Assembly: GCA_934481325.1 (NCBI GenBank)
Contig: CAKSPL010000044.1
Span: 1-8,274 of the forward strand
Source: an uncultured Eubacteriales bacterium
GTDB lineage: Bacteria > Bacillota > Clostridia > Oscillospirales > CAG-272
Length of the DNA stretch: 8,274 nt
Reading direction: 5' to 3'
Both the position numbers and the translations under genes were made by a program. Below are positions 1 through 4,632 of the stretch, piece after piece; the stretch's first letter is position 1, and each line of letters opens with the position of its first letter. Below the pieces are notes generated by a model. It had not been told where the DNA came from. It did not search any database and saw only the letters and a list, made by a program, of their open reading frames with translations.

Positions 1-257
1 AAGGTGCCTTTTTGAAAAAAGTTTCCTTTGGAATCCTTCCAAAACTTTCGCACAAACGACGCCGGACTTCGGGCGTGCGAACCCAAAGCAACGCGTCAGC
101 CGTTCAGCCGCACCGCAAGGTGCCTTTTTGAAAAAAGTTTCCTTTGGAATCCTTCCAAAACTTTCGCACAAACGACGCCGGACTTCGGGCGTGTGAACCC
201 AAAGCAACGCATCAGCCGTTCAGCCGCACCGCAAGGTGCCCTTTTGCAAAAGGCACC
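1..257. repeat. 116-bp tandem repeat, two full units plus a partial third
   Basis: Units 1-116 and 117-232 are the same sequence with two substitutions that I can find (C/T within the GTGYGAA segment and G/A within CGCRTCAG). A third copy starts at 233 with AAGGTGCC and diverges after about 8-12 bases. Each unit contains a perfect 7-bp inverted repeat, TTTGGAA-tcc-TTCCAAA (27-43 and 143-159), and a looser CGCAC...GTGCG pairing. The unit may continue left of the window. A diverged copy lies inverted at 3941-4022. Open frames through the units (28-489 and 144-485) are translations of the repeat and share the same peptide, so I do not call them genes. The repeat lies just past the 3' end of the - strand GH31 gene. 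It looks like a dispersed extragenic element of this genome; its function is unknown. Confidence 0.93.
235..257 (-). terminator. stem-loop just after the GH31 stop (weak terminator candidate)
   Basis: GGTGCC-c-TTTT pairs with AAAA-GGCACC (one bulged C), giving a compact hairpin 15-37 bases past the GH31 stop codon in the direction of its transcription. No T-tract follows on the - strand, so it is not a textbook intrinsic terminator. It could be a 3'-end stabiliser or simply the truncated edge of the 116-bp repeat. Confidence 0.3.
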
Positions 258-271
258 CCCGGCGCGTCCCC

Positions 272-2755
272 TTACACGGGTACGACGGTTTCCAACAGAC
301 GCTGTTTTTCCAGCGCGGAGAGATCGGAATTGCGGATGGCACCGATCAGCGTTTCCATATCGTGCGCCTTGCCGTTTTTCAGATTATGGGAAAGGTTATC
401 GCGCACGGCAAGCGTTTCCTGCACGCGCTGGAGCTTGTCAAACATCAGGCGGCAGAACCTCTCGTACGCATCGATTTTTTCATAGGTAACGGTAATTTCG
501 TACACCGCAGTGGGGTCAAATTCCGCAATCGTGACCTCCGCCACGCCGTAAAGGTCGGTTTCGGCGGGGATGACCTCCCCGTTTTTCTTCACCGTCAGGC
601 TGACAAGGTCGCGGCGGTCGGCGTGCGCGGGCGTGTTGACGTAAATCAGCGGGTGCGCCTCGATATTCGGGAATTGCAGGGTCAGCGTGCGGTGCGCAGG
701 GAACACCGTGCGCTCGCCGCGGGTGCTGATTTTCACGGTCTGCACGCCGTCCTCTCCTTCGGTCACGAAATCGGTGAACGCCTCGTGTCTGCCCTTGTCC
801 TCAAAGAGCGAGAAGGTCCCGTTCCCGTTATACACCTTAGCAAACAGGTGTTTCGGATTTTCGGAGGAATTGCCCGCGTCCCGGCTCATCGGCACCACGC
901 CGCCCGCGCGCACCAGCGCGGGGATGCTGTCCAGCGGGCGCACCATCCGGTACGCCGCACCACCTGCCGGCACGTCATAGGTGTCTCTTGTGAAAAAGTC
1001 CGTCCATCGGCCCTCCGGCAACCAGACCTCCACGGCGGTAAGCCCTTTTTCCTCGCTGTGGCGGGTAATGGGTGCTACCACAAAGGAGGGACCGAAGAAA
1101 TACTCGTTGCCGTAGCAATACGCCTCCGGGCTTTCGGGGCATTCGTAATACAGCGGCTCACAGAGCGCACGCCCTTCCGCGTGCGTGAGATAGTTGCAGG
1201 TATACAGATACGGAATCAGGCTGTGGCGCAGGCGCATTGCGTTTGCGGCAAGCTCGCCCATCCCGCCCTCGTATGCCCAAGGTTCTCTTGTGATCAACCG
1301 GCTGTTGCAGGAATGCAGGCGATTGAGCGGATTGAACACGCCGTATTGCAGATAGCGCACATACAGTTCGTCATCCTTGGTGCCCAGCATATGCCCGCCG
1401 ATGTCGTGCCCCCACCAGGTAAACCCGGCGTTGGCGGAGTTGGCGGTGTAATAAGGCAGGAAGGAAAGCGACTCCCAGTTGGTCACGGTATCCCCGGAGA
1501 AGCCGATGGGATAACGGTGAGAGCCGAAGCCCGCAAAGCGGGACATAATCAGGGGCCGCACGTGGGTGGCGGCGTTGTCCAGGAAGTGATAGTGATTCAA
1601 CGCCCACAGCGGGTCCAACCCCTCTACCTTGGATTTGGTGCCCTGCTGCCAGTCAATCCACCAGAAATCCACCCCGTCCTTTTCGTACGGGCGGTGAAGC
1701 ACGTCAAAATAGGCATTGATAAAGCGCGGGTCGGTGATATCAAACTTTACAGGTGCCTCGGTGGCGGGGTCGATTCCCATCGCCTTTGCCATTTCGGGGT
1801 ACATATCCTCAAAATAGCGCACGCCGTCACGCGGATGGAGGTTCAGCGTGACGTGAAGCCCGCGTTTTTGCAGTTCGGCAAGAAACGCCTTGTAATCGGG
1901 GAACAGACGCGTGTTCCACGAATAGCCCGTCCACCCGAGGGCGTGCGGATGCTTGGGGTCATACACACAGCCGTGTGCCTCGTCCGCCTTGCCGTCCTTT
2001 TCAATGTTCTTTTCGTCCATCACAAAGTCGGAATAGTGCCAGTCCATATCCACGGTGGCAACGGTGAGGGGGATATTGTGCTCCTCAAACTTTTTCATCA
2101 GCTTGAGGTATTCCTCATCGGAATAACGATGGTAGCGGCTCCACCAGTTGCCCATCGCGTAACGCGGCAGCATCGGCACCGCGCCGGTGATGGCGTACAG
2201 TGCCTGCACGGCGGCGCGGTAATCGTGACCGTAGGCAAACACGTACAAATCGACCTCATCGGGCGATTTTTCCCGCACCAACCCGTCTTTTCCGAGACAA
2301 AGCGATGCGGTGTCGTCCACCACGGCAACGCCGGAGCGGGAGCAGACGCCGTCCCCCAGCTTTAACTCCGTAAGATTGCGGATATTGGTGGTGCCGGAGT
2401 AGCAGTCCAGCGTGCGGGCGGTGCCGCCGAGGTTGCCCTCGTTGGAAAGCGGATGGCGCACGCCGTCCAGAATCACAAAGCTGTGGGCGATACTGCCCCC
2501 CAGCACCAGCGTGGCGGCGGAGGTTTTGACGGTCAGCTTGCCCGCGCGCTCCTCTGCGGAAAACGCCTGCGGTGCCGCATCGCGGAACCACACGGTCTGC
2601 GTGGCGGCATCGTTGAATTTGCCGGTTTTGTCCTTTTCCACACGGAACAGGCGGTCGGCAAGCACGGTCACACGCCACGCGCCGTGAAGAATGATATTTT
2701 TCTCATCGGCAACCGGGCGGGTGTTGGCAATCAGATAAGAATGCAGTTTCGTCAT
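272..2755 (-). CDS. glycoside hydrolase family 31 (alpha-glucosidase-like clan D enzyme)
   Basis: This is an 827-aa retaining exo-alpha-glycosidase of family GH31. Residues about 1-190 form the N-terminal beta-sandwich and about 195-530 the (beta/alpha)8 barrel. Beta-rich domains follow to about 760, and a helical, charged tail of about 65 residues ends the protein. Seen motifs: VDMDW (235-239), the nucleophile motif WWIDWQQG with Asp368, GFSGD with the likely acid/base Asp422, and WWGHDIGGH (447-455). The start ATG (2755-2753) follows AAGGGA about 7 bases upstream. There is no signal peptide or membrane segment, so it is probably cytoplasmic and acts on imported oligosaccharides. The DWQQG nucleophile context differs from the DMNE and DFGE contexts of well-known alpha-glucosidases and alpha-xylosidases. 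I cannot assign the substrate; alpha-glucoside, alpha-galactoside and alpha-N-acetylgalactosaminide are all open. Family call is firm, specificity is not. Confidence 0.95.
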   Translation of the reverse strand: MTKLHSYLIANTRPVADEKNIILHGAWRVTVLADRLFRVEKDKTGKFNDAATQTVWFRDAAPQAFSAEERAGKLTVKTSAATLVLGGSIAHSFVILDGVRHPLSNEGNLGGTARTLDCYSGTTNIRNLTELKLGDGVCSRSGVAVVDDTASLCLGKDGLVREKSPDEVDLYVFAYGHDYRAAVQALYAITGAVPMLPRYAMGNWWSRYHRYSDEEYLKLMKKFEEHNIPLTVATVDMDWHYSDFVMDEKNIEKDGKADEAHGCVYDPKHPHALGWTGYSWNTRLFPDYKAFLAELQKRGLHVTLNLHPRDGVRYFEDMYPEMAKAMGIDPATEAPVKFDITDPRFINAYFDVLHRPYEKDGVDFWWIDWQQGTKSKVEGLDPLWALNHYHFLDNAATHVRPLIMSRFAGFGSHRYPIGFSGDTVTNWESLSFLPYYTANSANAGFTWWGHDIGGHMLGTKDDELYVRYLQYGVFNPLNRLHSCNSRLITREPWAYEGGMGELAANAMRLRHSLIPYLYTCNYLTHAEGRALCEPLYYECPESPEAYCYGNEYFFGPSFVVAPITRHSEEKGLTAVEVWLPEGRWTDFFTRDTYDVPAGGAAYRMVRPLDSIPALVRAGGVVPMSRDAGNSSENPKHLFAKVYNGNGTFSLFEDKGRHEAFTDFVTEGEDGVQTVKISTRGERTVFPAHRTLTLQFPNIEAHPLIYVNTPAHADRRDLVSLTVKKNGEVIPAETDLYGVAEVTIAEFDPTAVYEITVTYEKIDAYERFCRLMFDKLQRVQETLAVRDNLSHNLKNGKAHDMETLIGAIRNSDLSALEKQRLLETVVPV

Positions 2756-2782
2756 ATGTATTCCCTTTCTGCACTGAATTTC

Positions 2783-2809
2783 GATATCGGGCGCGTTGCG
2801 CCCGATATC
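2783..2809. promoter_or_regulatory. perfect 12-bp-arm palindrome over the GH31 transcription start (operator candidate)
   Basis: GATATCGGGCGC, spacer gtt, GCGCCCGATATC: the arms match perfectly. It abuts the GH31 -10 box directly, so the predicted +1 (about 2803) falls inside it. The ATG is 28 bases further on. That position is classical for a repressor operator blocking initiation. As RNA, only part of the hairpin would be transcribed from the predicted start, which makes a DNA-binding role more likely than an mRNA stem-loop. The cognate regulator is not in the window. Confidence 0.6.
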
Positions 2810-2818
2810 ATTATAACA
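2810..2818 (-). promoter_or_regulatory. extended -10 promoter of the GH31 gene
   Basis: Read on the - strand this is TG-T-TATAAT, an exact extended -10 element (TGnTATAAT). At 17 bases upstream the sequence is CCCCAA, so no recognisable -35 exists. Extended -10 promoters tolerate this. The GH31 ATG lies 54 bases downstream of the last base of the -10. Confidence 0.65.
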
Positions 2819-2942
2819 AAAACCCGTTCCGTTTGGGGATTTTTCTCAAAATTTTTTTGCACTCCCTCCAAAAACGCGCGCCGATGCCGCCCTCGCTTTT
2901 CCCCCGGGAGCCTGTGCTTTGCCGCAAAGCCCCGTTCCCGCG

Positions 2943-3006
2943 CTTTTTGCCCGCATCACTTTTTGCCCGCACAGCCTTTGTACGCAAAACCTTTTTGCCC
3001 GAAAAA
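2943..3006. repeat. 16-bp periodic repeat, core CTTTTTGCCCG
   Basis: The core CTTTTTGCCCG occurs exactly at 2943, 2959 and 2991. The missing phase (2975) holds a degenerate CCTTTGTACGC, and a weaker TTTACCCGC follows at 3012. Units 1 and 2 are 13/16 identical over the full 16 bp. It lies 74-137 bases upstream of the Enzyme I-like start codon. It could be a multi-site binding array or a decaying tandem duplication; nothing here shows which. Confidence 0.7.
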
Positions 3007-3079
3007 TCCGGTTTACCCGCCGAAATCCGCATAAAATTTCCCGGTCTGAAAAAAATAAGTACCGAAACGGGGTGAGTTT

Positions 3080-3964
3080 TTGGCAAAATTACAGCAATTT
3101 TTTCCGTCCTTTCCCACCGCACCCGCCGAGGAGAAGACTCCCCCGGAAAGGGCGACGCGGCAGGCACGCGCGGTGGCAGATTTCCCCGCCCCTGCCGGGG
3201 CGGCGGCACAGCGAGCGGTCTTTCGGGTTCCACCGGGATTCAAGCCAGAAACCGTGTGTCTGACGCCCCCGCGCCCGCCCGTATCCGGAGAGCCGGAGGA
3301 GCGTTTTTTTGCGTTTTTCCGGGAGGCGCGGGAGGCATTTGACGGAGCGGAGCTGATTCTCTGCCCGCCCGAAACCGCGCCGATCCGCACCGATTTTTCC
3401 CGCCGGGGTGTGCGCGGTTTGCTTCGGGAAACCGCGCTGTTTGAGGCGTTTTTCCGTGCGGCATACCGCACCTCCGCGCTGGCGCGTGTTTCCCTGCTTC
3501 TCCCTTTTGTAAACGACCCCGGAGAGGCGGTGCCGATCAGCCGATGTGCGCAGAAGGCACTCCGCACCCTGCTTTATCGGCGGGAACCGTTTGACGAAAC
3601 CATCCCCATCGGCATTCGGCTGGAAACCCCTGCCGCCGTGCTTTGCGGGCAGCGACTGTTGGAGGATTGGGATTTTGCGGTGGCGGACACGGACTCACTG
3701 GCGATGTTCCTGTTGGCACTCCCGGCAGGAGAAACGCCGGGCGATTGCGGGCGGAATATTCTTTGTCAGGCAGTGCGGCAATGTGTGGAAACCGCGCACG
3801 TATGCGGTCGTTTTTGCGGAATCTCAGGTTTTCTTGCGGCAGAGGGGTCGGGTAATTTCCCCTGCCCTTTTGACGCGGACGCCTTATTTCTCCCGCCGAA
3901 AAACCGCCTGCCCAACCGCCTGCGGACTCCGTCTCCGACGGCGGCTAATAGGCTGACGCTTTGA
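3080..3964 (+). CDS. stand-alone Enzyme I-like PEP-binding TIM-barrel protein, predicted inactive
   Basis: This 294-aa protein begins at TTG, after GGGGTGAG four bases upstream. Residues about 70-275 follow the order of the C-terminal PEP-utilising barrel of PTS Enzyme I. GVRGLLRETALFEAFFRAAY (110-129) matches the GxRAIR..LFKTQLRAI region. VSLLLPFV (137-144) matches VRIMFPMI, IGIRLETPAAV (177-187) matches VGIMIEIPSA, and DFAVADTDSLAMFLLAL (198-214) matches DFFSIGTNDLTQYTLAV. The GRFCGISGFLAAE segment (243-255) matches GKWTGMCGELAGD. The HPr-binding and phospho-His domains are absent. By E. coli EI numbering, Glu431 is kept (E182), but Asn454 becomes D205, metal-ligand Asp455 becomes S206, Arg465 becomes A216 and Cys502 becomes S249; Arg332 appears to be Cys94. 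It is therefore unlikely to cleave PEP. The last eight codons, including the TGA stop, lie within a diverged 116-bp repeat. The role is unknown. Homology was inferred by eye. Confidence 0.68.
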   Translation: MAKLQQFFPSFPTAPAEEKTPPERATRQARAVADFPAPAGAAAQRAVFRVPPGFKPETVCLTPPRPPVSGEPEERFFAFFREAREAFDGAELILCPPETAPIRTDFSRRGVRGLLRETALFEAFFRAAYRTSALARVSLLLPFVNDPGEAVPISRCAQKALRTLLYRREPFDETIPIGIRLETPAAVLCGQRLLEDWDFAVADTDSLAMFLLALPAGETPGDCGRNILCQAVRQCVETAHVCGRFCGISGFLAAEGSGNFPCPFDADALFLPPKNRLPNRLRTPSPTAANRLTL

Positions 3965-4022
3965 CTTGGGTTCACGCACCCAAAGTCCCGCATCAGCCGT
4001 GTAAAGATTTTGGAAGGAGTCC
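3941..4022 (-). repeat. diverged inverted copy of the 116-bp repeat
   Basis: This segment aligns without gaps to the reverse complement of positions 30-111, with 61 of 82 bases identical by my count. Best-kept blocks are GGCTGACGC, TTGGGTTC and TTTTGGAAGGA. The match ends after TCC at 4022, where a different element starts. It contains the last codons and stop of the Enzyme I-like gene. Relative to the upstream gene it points the same way as the 1-232 copies do relative to GH31. Confidence 0.82.
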
Positions 4023-4054
4023 ATTCTTTGGCGCGTCTCCTTTTGGCGTTTCTT

Positions 4055-4097
4055 TGCCCACTTTCTTTGCGCCTACCCCCTACAAAGAAAGCGGGCA
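4055..4097. repeat. long inverted repeat (hairpin)
   Basis: TGCCCACTTTCTTTG (4055-4069) and CAAAGAAAGCGGGCA (4083-4097) are reverse complements with one mismatch, separated by 13 bases. The hairpin would form on either strand. No T-run follows on the + strand, so a plain intrinsic terminator for the gene ending at 3964 is not supported. A transcript-end stabiliser or an extragenic repeat element is more likely. Confidence 0.75.
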
Positions 4098-4210
4098 AGG
4101 ACGCTTGCTGTGTAACGGTTCTTCGCGCGGGGTGCGGGTGCAAAAAGCGACAGAGGACGCTTGTTACGAAAACGTTCTTTGCGCAGGGGCGGTTTCCAAG
4201 GGTGCCGCAG
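4098..4210. repeat. degenerate tandem duplication, about 56-bp unit
   Basis: AGGACGCTTG occurs at 4098 and again at 4154. In both units AACG, TTCTT, GCGC, GGGG and a terminal CAG follow in the same order, with small indels. By eye the units are roughly two-thirds identical. Together with the repeat at 3941-4022 and the hairpin at 4055-4097, this fills the gene-free stretch before the SRP RNA promoter. I see no protein-like frame in it. Confidence 0.5.
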
Positions 4211-4254
4211 ATGTCGGATCTGCCGGAAAACGGGAAATTCCCGAAAGACGGGCG

Positions 4255-4301
4255 AAAGTTTTTGAAAAACCCTTGCAATCAAAACGATTTTCTGTTATAA
4301 T
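4255..4301 (+). promoter_or_regulatory. strong promoter of the SRP RNA
   Basis: TTGCAA (4273-4278), a 17-bp spacer and TATAAT (4296-4301), with TG one base before the -10 (TGTTATAAT). The A/T-rich stretch 4255-4269 (A, T and one G) sits directly upstream of the -35, where an UP element would act. The predicted start is about 4308. A 6-bp-arm palindrome CGGGAA-a-TTCCCG at 4231-4243 lies 29 bases further upstream; its meaning is unclear. Such a near-consensus promoter fits an abundant stable RNA. Confidence 0.85.
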
Positions 4302-4317
4302 AAGAGAGCAAGTTGTG

Positions 4318-4598
4318 AAATAAGGCCATACCAGCCGGGGAAGTAGCGGAGCCCTGCACCCGAAATCCGCTCCAGCGGGGGTCGATTCCTCTTTTGAGGG
4401 CCGAAACGATGCGGCAGGCACTCGCGCGCTGTGTTGACGAGTGGGTCTCACGCAATCAGACGCCGTGAACCATGTCAGGTGGGGAACCAAGCAGCATTAA
4501 GCGGCTTCCCTGATGTGCCGTGAGGTCGCCTGCTCTGAGCAGTGCGCCCGGATACCGCGCAAAGTCAACGCTCGATTCTGAGGTGTATGGTCTTATTT
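4318..4598 (+). ncRNA. ffs: signal recognition particle RNA, large Bacillota type (4.5S/scRNA)
   Basis: This RNA is the scaffold of the SRP, which binds Ffh and targets nascent membrane proteins. AATAAGGCCATAC (4319-4331) pairs with GTATGGTCTTATT (4585-4597), with one G-U pair, closing the terminal helix; A4318 and T4598 extend it. GTAGCGGAGCCCTGCACCCG near the 5' end is the Alu-domain signature of the large Gram-positive form. Helix 8 is at 4474-4496: GTCAGG, a GGAA tetraloop (4483-4486) and AGCAGCA, which form the Ffh-binding internal loop. The bases flanking the tetraloop are TGG/CCA instead of the common TCC/GGA, a paired (compensated) swap. At about 280 nt it is close to the B. subtilis scRNA size. 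Ends are estimated from pairing; the primary 5' end may be about 4308. Confidence 0.95.
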
Positions 4599-4613
4599 TG
4601 CAGCTTGTTTTTT
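4585..4613 (+). terminator. possible SRP RNA terminator or 3' processing region
   Basis: The 3' arm of the SRP RNA terminal helix is followed by TTATTTT and, after a short gap, a run of six T (4608-4613). The helix is long-range rather than a local hairpin and the T-run is displaced, so termination may be partial. The dnaX ribosome binding site begins only six bases after the T-run. Confidence 0.4.
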
Positions 4614-4632
4614 GTAACAGGAGGGCGTGAAT

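Larger units (their letters stand above)
2756..3079. other. divergent intergenic region between GH31 and the Enzyme I-like gene
   Basis: This 324-base spacer has no convincing gene. It holds the GH31 promoter and palindrome (2783-2818), a small perfect hairpin GCTTTG-ccg-CAAAGC (2916-2930) and a 16-bp periodic repeat (2943-3006). Short open frames here are pyrimidine-rich on one strand and lack protein-like composition. No good + strand promoter for the gene at 3080 was found; TAAAAT at 3032-3037 is a weak -10 candidate without a matching -35. Confidence 0.7.

Noticed and set aside
1..232. Transposon end or insertion sequence
   Set aside because: No transposase, no terminal inverted repeats bounding a cargo and no target-site duplication is visible in the window.
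28..489. Open frame of 153 codons across the 116-bp repeats
   Set aside because: The peptide simply repeats with the DNA unit and then runs antisense into GH31. No ribosome binding site precedes it and there is no protein-like conservation to point to.
236..2365. 709-codon open frame on the + strand
   Set aside because: It is antisense to the GH31 gene, which has catalytic motifs, a ribosome binding site and a promoter. Its translation is rich in His, Arg and Val with no recognisable domain, typical of the reverse frame of a GC-rich gene. It begins in the hairpin next to the repeat.
2943..3006. CRISPR-like array
   Set aside because: A unit of 16 bp with an 11-bp core and no distinct spacers is too short and irregular, and no cas gene is present.
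4055..4097. Intrinsic terminator for the Enzyme I-like gene
   Set aside because: The stem is strong, but the sequence after it (AGGACGCTTG) has no T-tract on the + strand.
3961..4323. Open frames over the region before the SRP RNA
   Set aside because: They cross the repeat relic, the hairpin and the SRP RNA promoter. The reading is different in each frame, with no coding signature.
4627..4629. GTG as dnaX start
   Set aside because: It lies only two bases from the AGGAGG. The ATG at 4633 has eight-base spacing and gives the usual family N-terminus (M-x-QALYRKWRP).
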